From the NCBI GenBank assembly GCA_002391385.1, contig DGEY01000005.1, forward strand, positions 1-11,056: 11,056 nucleotides of DNA, written 5' to 3'. Shown here piece after piece: positions 1 through 7,491 of this stretch (its first letter is position 1; the number at the start of each line of letters is the position of its first letter). Made by a program: the position numbers and the translations under genes. The notes under the pieces are model-generated. The model saw only the letters and a list, made by a program, of their open reading frames with translations. It did no database searches and was not told the DNA's origin. The stretch is from Firmicutes bacterium UBA3914 (GTDB lineage Bacteria; Bacillota; Limnochordia; Darwinibacteriales; Darwinibacteriaceae).

Positions 1-97
1 GCCTTGAGCTTTTCTTTCACTTAATTCTACAAGTGGCCGCCATCGGCCAGCCGAGGGGCCCTTTTCATCAGTTAGGCCGGGGAACGCCCCATCCACA
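1..97. other. Non-coding tail downstream of the dlgD-like gene
   Basis: No gene can be supported here. On the minus strand, only very short reading frames follow the dlgD stop. A small inverted repeat, TGGCCG-CCAT-CGGCCA, lies at 34-49, and a weaker GGGG-AACG-CCCC lies at 79-90. Neither is followed by a T tract on either strand, so I do not call a rho-independent terminator. The dlgD transcript may run on past the window edge. Confidence 0.5.
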
Positions 98-1105
98 TCA
101 CCCACCCAGACTCAAGATCTTCCGCCAAACCCGTTCATGCACGGGAATGCCCAGCCGCAGGTTCTCCTCCCGCACCGCGCGGCGCCGCTGGCCGGGATAA
201 ACCACCCGTCCCCCTTCCTCCAGGGGCTCGGAAGCCAAAAGGTCCGCCAGTATCTCTTGGGCGATTTCGCCCGCACGGTCAGGGGGCACGATGCGGGTAT
301 AATCTATGGCAATAAACACCTGGGAGACTGCGGCATCTCCTCCGTATTTCCTCCCAATCATGGCCGTGGAGTTGCCGGCGGAAAAGGCTGCAGCAAAGAG
401 GTCCAAAAGCAGGGCCAAAGCGGAACCCTTCCAGTAACCCATGGGCAGGATGCGCATGGTTTTCAAAACCTGCTCGGGATCGGTGGTGAGCTCACCCTGT
501 TCATCATAGCCCGCGGGCAGGGGCATCTGCCGCCCGTCGAGTTTGGCCAGCTCCAGTGCCCCGTAGGAGAACTGGCTCATGGCCATGTCTACGACCACCG
601 GCCCTTCTGGTCCCGGGAAAGCCAGCATCAGTGGATTGTTGCCCAGGCGCGGGTCGGCACCTCCCCACGCCGGCATATTGGGAAACGTATTGGTAAAGCA
701 GATGGCAGCCAGACCCTGGGCACACGCCCTTAAACCGTAGGTGGCGGCCCGCATCCAGTGGTTGGTATTGCGCAGGGCCACAAGCCCGATCCCATACTCC
801 CGGGCCAGTTCCACCGCGCGATCCATGCAGAAGAGGGCATTGGGCACCCCCAGCCCCATCTGCCCATCGTAGCGCTCTAGAGCGGCAAACCGTTCCACCA
901 AAACGGGCCGTCCCTGGACATTGACCCAGCCCCGGTCGATGTTGCGGATCAACCAGTAAAAACGGTTGACCCCGTGGCTGTACACACCTTCCAGGGAGTT
1001 GGTGGCCATCTCCCGGGCCACCTGCTCGGCCAGATCCTCCGGGCACCCCCGGGTCAAAAGCACACTGCGCAAAACTTCCTGCACTTCCCCAAAGGGCACG
1101 CGCAT
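98..1105 (-). CDS. dlgD: 2,3-diketo-L-gulonate reductase (YiaK/DlgD-like), malate/L-lactate dehydrogenase type 2 family
   Basis: This 335-residue protein belongs to the NAD(P)H-dependent Ldh2/YiaK oxidoreductase family. In Escherichia coli, YiaK reduces 2,3-diketo-L-gulonate to 3-keto-L-gulonate in the cytosol, during L-ascorbate and related sugar-acid catabolism. Similarity to remembered YiaK runs end to end and length is near 332. Recognisable segments are YSHGVNRF (42-49, with the catalytic-type His44), GIGLVALRNTNHWMR (105-119), the PAWGG...LGNNPL cofactor region (145-159), VDMAMSQFSYGALE (172-185) and RILPMGYWKGS (218-228). The start is the ATG preceded by GGAGGTGG about nine bases upstream. 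The gene diverges from the glycosidase-like gene. Family membership is very secure. Diketogulonate specificity is inferred from YiaK-specific blocks; a related 2-keto acid reductase is the alternative. Usual YiaK pathway partners are absent from the window. Confidence 0.88.
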   Translation of the reverse strand: MRVPFGEVQEVLRSVLLTRGCPEDLAEQVAREMATNSLEGVYSHGVNRFYWLIRNIDRGWVNVQGRPVLVERFAALERYDGQMGLGVPNALFCMDRAVELAREYGIGLVALRNTNHWMRAATYGLRACAQGLAAICFTNTFPNMPAWGGADPRLGNNPLMLAFPGPEGPVVVDMAMSQFSYGALELAKLDGRQMPLPAGYDEQGELTTDPEQVLKTMRILPMGYWKGSALALLLDLFAAAFSAGNSTAMIGRKYGGDAAVSQVFIAIDYTRIVPPDRAGEIAQEILADLLASEPLEEGGRVVYPGQRRRAVREENLRLGIPVHERVWRKILSLGG

Positions 1106-1263
1106 CCCAATCCACCTCCAGAGATTTTCTGCTGCCTCCTTAGAATAATCCCTTTTTGTCTAATTCGACCCCCTATCCTGCTTTCTTTAGCCTTGCCCGA
1201 AAGCCCGCAAACAGGAATCGGCCGGCCCCTTGCGAAAGATAAGCTAGAGAAGGGGTGGGTAGC
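1106..1263. promoter_or_regulatory. Divergent intergenic region between dlgD-like and glycosidase-like genes
   Basis: These 158 bp separate two divergent genes and must hold both promoters. The part near dlgD is AT-richer, and on the minus strand a TATTCT hexamer occurs near 1143-1148 without a convincing -35 partner. GGCCGGCC forms an 8-bp palindrome at 1220-1227. The plus-strand gene has AGAAGGGG just before its start. I could not find a well-spaced consensus sigma-70 promoter on either strand, nor any copy of the AACGTT motif found upstream of lacI. Confidence 0.4.
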
Positions 1264-3150
1264 ATGGCGCAAAAAATCCTCACTGTTCCCGAAACCATCA
1301 CGGAAGAACTGGATTATTACCCTGTAGGCAATGAATGGATTGCCCTGCCGGAGGTCAACCAGTTCGGAAAGGTGGAAAGCTTCAACGTGATCAGCGAGTA
1401 CCACAAGGGTATGCTTGAGGTTAGGGGAGGGGCAGACCCGCTGCTGGCCCCCTACCTTACTGTGGACGGCGAGGTGCAGGAATTAACTGATCTCTCCTGG
1501 ACACGGCTGGAAGATTGGATTCCCCGCTTCACCCTCGGCGGTTCCGGCTGGAAGCTGGAGGGGACCGTGTTCTGCCCCAACGGCCGGCGGGGTTTTGTCT
1601 ATCTTCTGTCTGTGACCAACACCGGTCCCACCAAGCGAAGGTTCACTTTAGGCTGGAGGGGCAGCTGGGGCAGCACCCTGTTCACAGCCTTCAGCAGCAG
1701 AAGGTCCCTGGGCAGCAATCTTGCCTGGTACAACAGGTGGACGCGCACCCTAACCTTTGAGCACAGGGCGGGCCTGCCGGTGGCCGCCTGGGCCCTGGGG
1801 CTTTCCCAGCCCCTGGCGGAATGCCAGTGGGAACTGGGCGGCGGTCAAGGTGAGGAAGAAATCACCTCCGCCCCGGGGAAAACCATCGATTTCTCCTTGG
1901 GGAAAAACGTGGAACTGCTGCCCGGGGATAGCTTCCAGCTGGCCCTCTATCTGGCAGCCAATCGGGAAGCGGATGGGGCCAGCACCTGTGTGGTGGACCT
2001 GCAGCGCCGCGGGTGGAGCAGCCTTTTGGAAAGCCACCGCAGCTGGCTGCAGGCCAAGCGCCCCGTAAAGCAGATTCAGGGAAGGGCCAGTTACTTAGCC
2101 AATCTCAACGGGTTTTTCAGCTGCTTTTTCGCCCGGGCCAAGTGCATCGACACAGAAAACACCGTGCTCATGACCACCCGCAGCCCCCGGTACTATGTGA
2201 GCGCAGCTTTTTGGGCCCGGGATGCTTATCTCTGGAGCTTCCCCGGGGTTTTACACATCGACCAGGAAGTGGCCAGGGAGTACCTGGAGTTGGGCCTGAC
2301 CCGCTACTGGCGGAATCTCGCGCACCACGCCCTGTATATCGACGGAACCGAGCTTTACCCAGGCTTCGAACTGGATGAACTCTGCTCCTGGTTCCTTGCC
2401 CTGGACCAGTACCTGAGGGAAACGCGTGATTGGGACTTCCTGGATGAAAGGGTGCTGGAAGCCTGCTGGGATTTCCTGGAGAAGCTGGAGGCCTGTCGGG
2501 GCCAGCTTGGGCTCTACAAAACTTTCCTCTCCCCCACGGATGATCCCGTGGACTATCCCTACCTGACCTACAATAACGTTCTGGTCTGGAAGGCGCTCCA
2601 GGTGTCCGCCGGTGTACTGGAGAGACTCGGCCAAAGGGAAAAGGCGGAAGAGGTTCGATCTGAAAGCACCGCCCTCCACCGGCGCATCCAAGAACTCTGC
2701 ATCACCGCTGGACCCCTGGGGCCCATGTACGCCTGGGCAGTTAACGACCGGGGGGAAGCGCAGCTTTTGGACCAGCCCCCGGGCAGCCTGCAGCTTTTGG
2801 CCTATTACGGTTTCTGCAGCCAGGATGATCCCGTCTACCGCAACACGGTCCAGTGGATTCAGTCCAGCCACAACCCCGATTACATCTCCGGTCGCTTCAG
2901 CGCTCCGGCTTGCGAACACGCTCCCCATCCCTGGGTTTTGAGCCTCTGCTACGAGCTGATCGGCGGAGATAGGGAGAAGGCTTTAGGACAGCTGCTGGCG
3001 GCGCCGCTGGACAACGGCATCGCCTGTGAAACCATTGATGCGGAAACGGGTCGCGCCAAAACGGGGGCCGCCTTCGCCACCTGTGCCGGCTTTCTCTCCC
3101 ACAGCCTGTTCCTGGCCCTTCAGGAAGGACTTCCCGCAGCAGTGGAGTAA
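1264..3150 (+). CDS. Six-hairpin (alpha/alpha)6-barrel glycosidase-like protein
   Basis: A 628-residue protein with no signal peptide, so probably cytoplasmic. Residues about 1-265 are rich in Trp, Gly and beta-type segments, resembling the beta-sandwich in front of many six-hairpin glycosidases. Residues about 270-628 resemble an (alpha/alpha)6 barrel. Candidate active-site segments are FWARDAYLWSFPG (Asp320), GTELYPGFELDELCSWF (361-377; Glu363, Asp371, Glu372), CEHAPHPW near 545-555, and CETIDAETGRAK (Glu589, Asp592). These recall GH15, GH125 and glycogen-debranching-enzyme C-terminal domains, but I cannot assign a GH family or substrate. I chose ATG 1264 because AGAAGGGG sits eight to nine bases upstream; the in-frame GTG at 1255 overlaps that site. 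The HAD gene follows after 46 bp, probably in the same operon. The fold call is fairly confident and the activity is not. Confidence 0.62.
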   Translation: MAQKILTVPETITEELDYYPVGNEWIALPEVNQFGKVESFNVISEYHKGMLEVRGGADPLLAPYLTVDGEVQELTDLSWTRLEDWIPRFTLGGSGWKLEGTVFCPNGRRGFVYLLSVTNTGPTKRRFTLGWRGSWGSTLFTAFSSRRSLGSNLAWYNRWTRTLTFEHRAGLPVAAWALGLSQPLAECQWELGGGQGEEEITSAPGKTIDFSLGKNVELLPGDSFQLALYLAANREADGASTCVVDLQRRGWSSLLESHRSWLQAKRPVKQIQGRASYLANLNGFFSCFFARAKCIDTENTVLMTTRSPRYYVSAAFWARDAYLWSFPGVLHIDQEVAREYLELGLTRYWRNLAHHALYIDGTELYPGFELDELCSWFLALDQYLRETRDWDFLDERVLEACWDFLEKLEACRGQLGLYKTFLSPTDDPVDYPYLTYNNVLVWKALQVSAGVLERLGQREKAEEVRSESTALHRRIQELCITAGPLGPMYAWAVNDRGEAQLLDQPPGSLQLLAYYGFCSQDDPVYRNTVQWIQSSHNPDYISGRFSAPACEHAPHPWVLSLCYELIGGDREKALGQLLAAPLDNGIACETIDAETGRAKTGAAFATCAGFLSHSLFLALQEGLPAAVE

Positions 3151-3196
3151 AGCGTTAGAGGCAGAAGAAAACACACTAACGACGTAGGAGGATTGC

Positions 3197-3850
3197 ATGA
3201 AGGGACGCAGATACATTCTCTTTGACCTGGATGGAACACTCAGCGATTCTGGGGAGGGCATTGTGAACTCAATAAGCCACGCCCTTAAGCACTTCGGCCT
3301 GGAAGGTGATCCCCAGATCCTGAGGACCTTTGTGGGTCCGCCCCTCATGGATTCTTTCCGGCAGCACTTTAACCTCCCGGAAGAACAGATCACCGAGGTC
3401 ATCCGCATCTACCGTCAGCACTACCACGATCATGGCTTTTACCAAAACGCGCTCTACGAGGGCATTCCCGAGCTCCTGGCCGATCTGCTTAAGGCAGGCA
3501 AGACCCTGGCCGTGGCCACCACTAAAGCAGAGGTCTATGCCCACAAGACCTTGGCCTACCTGGGTATTGACAAGTTTTTCCCCAAGGAGTTGGTGGTGGG
3601 CGCCCATTTGGATGGCACCCGCTCCAACAAGGGAGAGGTGATCGCCACCGTCCTGGAGCGCCTGGGGGGCGGCACGGAAGATAAGGTGATGGTGGGTGAC
3701 CGCAAGTTTGACATCCTCGGAGCCAAGGCCAACGGACTCGATGTCATCGCGGTCACCTATGGCTTCGGTGATCGGGAAGAGATCGAAGCCCACGGCCCCA
3801 CTTTGATTGTGGATTCGGTTCAAGACTTGAGAAAGCTGCTCCTGGGATAA
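3197..3850 (+). CDS. HAD-superfamily hydrolase, phosphoglycolate phosphatase-like (subfamily IA)
   Basis: A 217-residue cytoplasmic phosphatase of the haloacid dehalogenase superfamily, a normal length for the subfamily. All four motifs are visible. Motif I is FDLDGTLSDSG, with nucleophile Asp10 and acid/base Asp12. Motif II is LAVATTK (Thr108/109). Motif III is Lys145 in SNKGEV. Motif IV is VMVGDRKFD (Asp168, Asp172), which binds magnesium. Residues about 18-85 form the helical cap typical of class I enzymes. The ATG has an excellent AGGAGG about five bases upstream. It follows the glycosidase-like gene, so it may dephosphorylate a sugar phosphate or remove a phosphorylated side product. Gph and PpaX-type enzymes share this architecture, and substrate cannot be deduced. 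The stop lies 13 bp from the stop of the convergent isomerase gene. Confidence 0.88.
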   Translation: MKGRRYILFDLDGTLSDSGEGIVNSISHALKHFGLEGDPQILRTFVGPPLMDSFRQHFNLPEEQITEVIRIYRQHYHDHGFYQNALYEGIPELLADLLKAGKTLAVATTKAEVYAHKTLAYLGIDKFFPKELVVGAHLDGTRSNKGEVIATVLERLGGGTEDKVMVGDRKFDILGAKANGLDVIAVTYGFGDREEIEAHGPTLIVDSVQDLRKLLLG

Positions 3851-3863
3851 AAGCAAGCCACAC

Positions 3864-4679
3864 TCAGCCCTGGGGCAACCGTCTCAGATACGTTACCCCC
3901 TGCCCAGCTGACTCTTCCGGGCTGGGCAGGGGCAGATACTCGAGGCCCAGTGACCCCCTGTAACCTGCGGCCGAAAGCTCCCTGAGTAGGCTGGGGAAAT
4001 CCAGATGCCCCCAGCCTGGGGCCAGGCGGTTGCTGTCAGCCAGATGTACATGGAAAAGGTATTCAGCGTACTGGCGGATGGGTCCCATGAGACAAGCTTC
4101 TTCGATATTCATATGAAAGGTGTCCAAAAGCAGGCCAACCTGCTTTGAACCGAATTGCTCGATAAAACTCACCGCTTCCGCCGCAGTGTTTAGGAAATCC
4201 GCCTCATACCTGTTGATTGCCTCTACACACAGCTGGACGCCGCATCTTTCTGCCTCTTCCAGGCAGCACCGGAGTGAATCCACCACATGCCTGTATGCCG
4301 CTTGGCGCCCCTCTGCTGCGGAACCCAGCCGGCCCTTGATGGTCCCAATGATCACCTTCGCCCCTAAGATTTGAGCAAGTTGGATGTGAGCCTTAATGCG
4401 CTTAACAGCTTCGGCGCGAACCGCCGCATCTGAACAGGCAAAGCTGAGGCCATCCAGGGTGTAGGCCTGGCCGGTGCCCAACGTGGAAACCTGGAGCGAC
4501 GTTCCCTCGAGAGCCTGGACAAGGCTGCCCAAATCCAGTCCCTTTGGGTCTCGCACATGCAGCTCAACCTGGCTAAAGCCAAGGCGCTGCGCTTTTCTGA
4601 TCTGTGCGGTAAGATCCCCCTGAAATACAATGGGCGCTCCCGGCGAGCGCACATCCGAAATGGTTATGCTTAGTTCCAT
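3864..4679 (-). CDS. Sugar-phosphate isomerase/epimerase family TIM barrel (AP-endonuclease 2-like)
   Basis: A 271-residue xylose-isomerase-like TIM barrel, similar in length and pattern to D-tagatose/L-ribulose 3-epimerases and hydroxypyruvate isomerases. The four expected divalent-metal ligands can be placed: Glu153 in CVEAINRYE, Asp186 in LLLDTFHMNIEE, His212 in FHVHLADSN, and Glu247 in LGLEYLP. The conserved GWGHLDF segment lies at 222-228. It probably isomerises or epimerises a keto-sugar or its phosphate in the cytosol. The ATG is preceded by GAGGTG six to seven bases upstream and starts only 20 bp after the AEC carrier stop, so it is very likely the last gene of the minus-strand operon. 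Family confidence is high. Exact reaction (3-epimerase, hydroxypyruvate isomerase, other) is open. Confidence 0.85.
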   Translation of the reverse strand: MELSITISDVRSPGAPIVFQGDLTAQIRKAQRLGFSQVELHVRDPKGLDLGSLVQALEGTSLQVSTLGTGQAYTLDGLSFACSDAAVRAEAVKRIKAHIQLAQILGAKVIIGTIKGRLGSAAEGRQAAYRHVVDSLRCCLEEAERCGVQLCVEAINRYEADFLNTAAEAVSFIEQFGSKQVGLLLDTFHMNIEEACLMGPIRQYAEYLFHVHLADSNRLAPGWGHLDFPSLLRELSAAGYRGSLGLEYLPLPSPEESAGQGVTYLRRLPQG

Positions 4680-4699
4680 GTTTCACCTCATCAACTTTC

Positions 4700-5629
4700 C
4701 TAATTTGCCAGCATTGAGACTACTGGAAGGGTGATCATGCTCAGCAGTGTGGTGACAACTAGCGCTATCACGGCAAACTCGCCGTCCCCTCCGAATTTCT
4801 CAGCCAACACAGGCGTACTAGCCATGCTGGGCATGGCTGCCTGCATGAGTGCCACGGTGCGAATAGTGGGACTCAGGTCAAAGGGCAGCATGAGGATATA
4901 GGCCAAAAGGGGCGAAACCAGCAGCTTACACAAACAGACTAAGATCAAGTCCTTGCTTAAGACCTTGGAACCCTTCTTTACGCCACATAAAAGGTATCCT
5001 GTGATCAACATGGCCAAAGGCACAGTGGCGCTGCCCATGGTCTGGAGGGGAACAAGCGCCACCGAAGGTATCTGCACCTGTCCCCAGTTCAGCAGGATTC
5101 CCAGAACAGCACTGATCAGCGCAGGGTTGATTAGGCCCAGCCAGTGCTTTTTCTGTATGGGACCGCCCTGCAGAGCAAGAATGGCCACTGAACAGAAGGC
5201 AATCGTCACTCCAACATCGTACAACACCGCATAGGCCAGCCCCACTTCACCCAGGACAGATACGATCACGGGAAAACCGATGAAGGCTGTGTTGGGCATG
5301 GAACAAAGGACTGCAAAGGTTCCCCGGCGCTCCTTGGCAACTAAGTTCATCCTCCCGAAGAGATTGGCGATAACCATCATGCCTAGGATGACAGTGAGGG
5401 ACAGAAAGGGCAGTACAATCCCAGAAACAAGGCTTTCCCACGTAATATCCGTGGTCATGGAAACCAGGATGAGGGCGGGGAGAGCAATGTGCAGCATAAT
5501 ATCAATCACGGAATCCTTCGCTTCTGCCCGGAAAATCCCGGTGTATCTGGCGATAACTCCAAACAGGGCCAAGGAAAAAACCATCAAAATCCTCACAAAG
5601 ATGACAGACGGGGCGATAGAGATTGCCAT
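4700..5629 (-). CDS. AEC (auxin efflux carrier) family transporter
   Basis: A 309-residue integral membrane protein, consistent with the roughly ten transmembrane helices of the AEC family (bile/arsenite/riboflavin transporter superfamily). Hydrophobic segments alternate through its length. The last 40 residues carry the family-typical block with STP near 271-273, a GGDGEFA loop, and VTTLLSMITLPV before the C-terminus. Bacterial AEC members such as MleP-like proteins often move malate or other organic acids, and direction can vary. I chose ATG 5629 because GGAG lies six bases upstream; an in-frame TTG at 5641 lacks a well-spaced site. The gene lies between the MalG-like permease gene (46 bp upstream) and an isomerase gene (20 bp downstream). 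It probably carries an acidic substrate or by-product of the same pathway, which is inference. Confidence 0.87.
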   Translation of the reverse strand: MAISIAPSVIFVRILMVFSLALFGVIARYTGIFRAEAKDSVIDIMLHIALPALILVSMTTDITWESLVSGIVLPFLSLTVILGMMVIANLFGRMNLVAKERRGTFAVLCSMPNTAFIGFPVIVSVLGEVGLAYAVLYDVGVTIAFCSVAILALQGGPIQKKHWLGLINPALISAVLGILLNWGQVQIPSVALVPLQTMGSATVPLAMLITGYLLCGVKKGSKVLSKDLILVCLCKLLVSPLLAYILMLPFDLSPTIRTVALMQAAMPSMASTPVLAEKFGGDGEFAVIALVVTTLLSMITLPVVSMLAN

Positions 5630-5674
5630 TTCCCTCTCCAATCCATGGCGTATTCTTCCTGCTCCTTCAGCTCT

Positions 5675-6523
5675 CTAACCTTTAACCGAACCCCTGAGAA
5701 CACCCTCGATGAAATACTTGCGCAGGACCACAAAGACCACGCTGATGGGCAGCAGCGAAAGGGCTAAAGCGGCACTCAGTGTTCCATAGGCCCAGGTCTT
5801 GGATTCCACCTGCAGGGACGGCAGGCCAACCGACAGAGTGTGAGCCGAGGTACTGAACATCAAGGTGCGGGCAAACATGTACTCTTCCCAGACCGCCACA
5901 AAGGTGAAAATGGCAACCGCCGCCAGGCCCGTGATCACTAGCGGGGTCATCACCAAGAGCCACGTTTGAAACGCATTAGCTCCATCAATGCGCGCCGAAT
6001 CCTCCAGTTCTGAAGGAATCTCTCGGTAAGAGTTCTGCATGATCAAGATGGCTAGGGGCAAGTTCAGAGCCGTATAGGGGAGGATCAAGCCTAGATTCGT
6101 ATCCAAGAGACCCAAAATGTCTTCCATTATATATATCGGGACTAGAAACACGAGATACGGAATGGCCAGAACAGCAATTATGAAGGCATTTACAGCCGTT
6201 TTGCCCGGGAAGTCGTATCGCCCCATAGCATATCCCGCAGCCGCACTCAAAGGCAGAACCAGGAGCAGAGTACCCAACGTCGCCTTAACGGTATTCACGA
6301 AATAGATGGGGAACTCCGGTAAGCCGTTGATAACTGTCAGGTAGTTGGTCCACACAAACTTGCGCGGCCAGACGGTTAAGGGGACCGCGTAGATCTCCTT
6401 GGTATCCTTGAAGGAAGTCAAGATGATCCAGATAATGGGGGAAAGTACGATCAAAGACACCAGTACGCCTAGCAAAAAGAGCAGTGCCCGTGGAAGTTTC
6501 TGATTGGACGACAAGTACCTCAC
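5675..6523 (-). CDS. Carbohydrate ABC transporter permease, MalG-like (CUT1)
   Basis: A 282-residue inner-membrane permease of the CUT1 carbohydrate importer class, with about six transmembrane helices. The first is at about 13-36, followed by the typical SFKDTKEIYA stretch. The cytoplasmic EAA loop that docks on the ATPase is at about 169-194, with EDSARIDGAN at 174-183. The C-terminus KYFIEGVLRGSVKG is characteristic of MalG homologues. The GTG start overlaps the MalF-like stop as GTGA, implying translational coupling. AAGGGG lies directly against this GTG, so a TTG at 6514, eight bases from that site, is a plausible alternative start giving 279 residues. Paired with the upstream MalF-like gene it would form the transmembrane heterodimer. 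No ATPase gene is in the window. Confidence 0.93.
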   Translation of the reverse strand: MRYLSSNQKLPRALLFLLGVLVSLIVLSPIIWIILTSFKDTKEIYAVPLTVWPRKFVWTNYLTVINGLPEFPIYFVNTVKATLGTLLLVLPLSAAAGYAMGRYDFPGKTAVNAFIIAVLAIPYLVFLVPIYIMEDILGLLDTNLGLILPYTALNLPLAILIMQNSYREIPSELEDSARIDGANAFQTWLLVMTPLVITGLAAVAIFTFVAVWEEYMFARTLMFSTSAHTLSVGLPSLQVESKTWAYGTLSAALALSLLPISVVFVVLRKYFIEGVLRGSVKG

Positions 6524-7416
6524 CCCTTTTCCGGTCTGAGCAAGACTTGGAAAACAATAGAGATAACGATGGCTAGGACAGCGGTGAAGAAAGCAATGGC
6601 CTGGCCCTTACCCATATTGAAGAAGGTAAAGGCATTTTTCCAAGCATATAGGTAGAGCACAGAAGTTGCCGTTCCTGGTCCACCGTTGGTCATGACCACG
6701 ACCTGATCGTACACTTTAATGGCCTGAATGATACCCCAGATGCCTACCAGGGAAAAGGACCCCTTGAGATTGGGCAGGGTGATGTAGATCAGGTTTTGCC
6801 AGCCGTTGACGCCGTCCACTTTGGCAGCTTCATAGAGCTCAACTGGGATGGCCTTTAGCCCGGCGAGAAAGAGGATGATGCCAAAGCCGGTGTACTTCCA
6901 AAGCCCCACCGCGATCAGCGCGTTCATGGCAGTCTCCACGTCACCCAACCAAAACCTCTGTAGATGCGGCAGATGCAAAACGTTGGCCAAGATGTGGTTG
7001 AGAATGCCGAAGTCCTGGCTGAAAATCCAGGTGAACATGACTCCCGCCAGGGAGAGCGGCACCACAATGGGAAGCAAGATAGCAGCCTGGAAGGCATTGA
7101 TCCCTCTGATCTTGCTGTTCAGCAGCAAAGCCAAGAACAACGCCAGCAGGATGAAAAGGGGAAAGAACACAACGGTGTAGTAAGCAGTGTTTTTCAGCGA
7201 TATCATAAAGTGTCGATCCTGAAACAGCTCGATGTAGTTCGTCAAGCCGTTGAAAACTGGTTTTTCGGAGTAAACGAAATTGTACTCAGAAAAGCTGATT
7301 CTCAGGGCAGATAGCAGTGGATACAGCAGAAAAGTCGCCAAGAATACCACTGCCGGTAGCAAAAAGAGCCACGGAACTAGCGCTTTTTTGGTCTGCCTCG
7401 CCTTGGACCTGGTCAT
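6520..7416 (-). CDS. Carbohydrate ABC transporter permease, MalF-like (CUT1)
   Basis: A 298-residue permease, the partner of the MalG-like protein in a sugar importer. After a basic N-terminus, the first helix spans about 13-35 with the family-typical LLPAVVF...YPLLSALRISFSEYNF pattern. Further hydrophobic helices lie near 80-99, 108-132, 163-187, 222-240 and 271-293. The EAA loop is at 196-218, containing EAAKVDGVNGW. MTNGGPGTATSVLYLYAW (242-259) is a strongly conserved CUT1 signature. It lacks the extra N-terminal helices and large periplasmic domain of enterobacterial MalF, as is normal for most CUT1 permeases. ATG 7416 has AAGGAG ten bases upstream. The gene lies 75 bp after the binding-protein gene, with a strong hairpin in that gap. 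Confidence 0.93.
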   Translation of the reverse strand: MTRSKARQTKKALVPWLFLLPAVVFLATFLLYPLLSALRISFSEYNFVYSEKPVFNGLTNYIELFQDRHFMISLKNTAYYTVVFFPLFILLALFLALLLNSKIRGINAFQAAILLPIVVPLSLAGVMFTWIFSQDFGILNHILANVLHLPHLQRFWLGDVETAMNALIAVGLWKYTGFGIILFLAGLKAIPVELYEAAKVDGVNGWQNLIYITLPNLKGSFSLVGIWGIIQAIKVYDQVVVMTNGGPGTATSVLYLYAWKNAFTFFNMGKGQAIAFFTAVLAIVISIVFQVLLRPEKG

Positions 7417-7442
7417 TGGGCAACACTCCTTATACTCGAAGG

Positions 7443-7472
7443 GTCTCGGGGCTGCATGCGCAGCCCCGAGAC
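7443..7472 (-). promoter_or_regulatory. Intercistronic mRNA hairpin between binding-protein and permease genes
   Basis: A perfect 13-bp GC-rich stem (GTCTCGGGGCTGC with its exact complement) closes on a four-base loop. It lies 19 bp after the solute-binding-protein stop and 26 bp before the MalF-like start on the minus strand. The bases that follow on the transcript are CCTTCGAGTATAAGG, with no U tract, so it is not a standard intrinsic terminator. In many sugar ABC operons a structure here protects the binding-protein mRNA 3' end from exonucleases, raising binding protein above permease. It does not cover the AAGGAG of the permease gene. Confidence 0.8.
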
Positions 7473-7491
7473 GTGCTTCTAGCTGCGAATC

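Noticed and set aside
504..1115. 203-residue minus-strand reading frame overlapping the dlgD-like gene
   Set aside because: It lies in another frame of a gene with clear end-to-end family similarity, and its sequence is Gly/Ala/Arg-rich and low in family character. It is a frame shadow of GC-rich coding DNA.
2573..2581. Extra AACGTT motifs inside genes (about 2573-2581 and 9364-9369) as further LacI sites
   Set aside because: They are single units within coding sequence and lack the extended palindrome seen upstream of lacI.
2251..2928. 225-residue minus-strand reading frame opposite the glycosidase-like gene
   Set aside because: No recognisable motif or ribosome binding site, and it lies fully antisense within a well-supported gene.
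3153..3181. CGTTAG/CTAACG inverted repeat in the glycosidase-HAD gap as an operator or terminator
   Set aside because: The arms are only six bases with a 17-base spacer and no T tract. The half-sites loosely resemble the lacI operator, but spacing does not fit, so chance is likely.
3851..3863. Bidirectional terminator between convergent genes
   Set aside because: Only 13 bp separate the stops, and I see no stem with a T tract here or just inside either gene end.
7443..7472. Rho-independent terminator ending the binding-protein transcript
   Set aside because: The stem is strong, but no U run follows on the minus strand, and the permease genes downstream need the same transcript.
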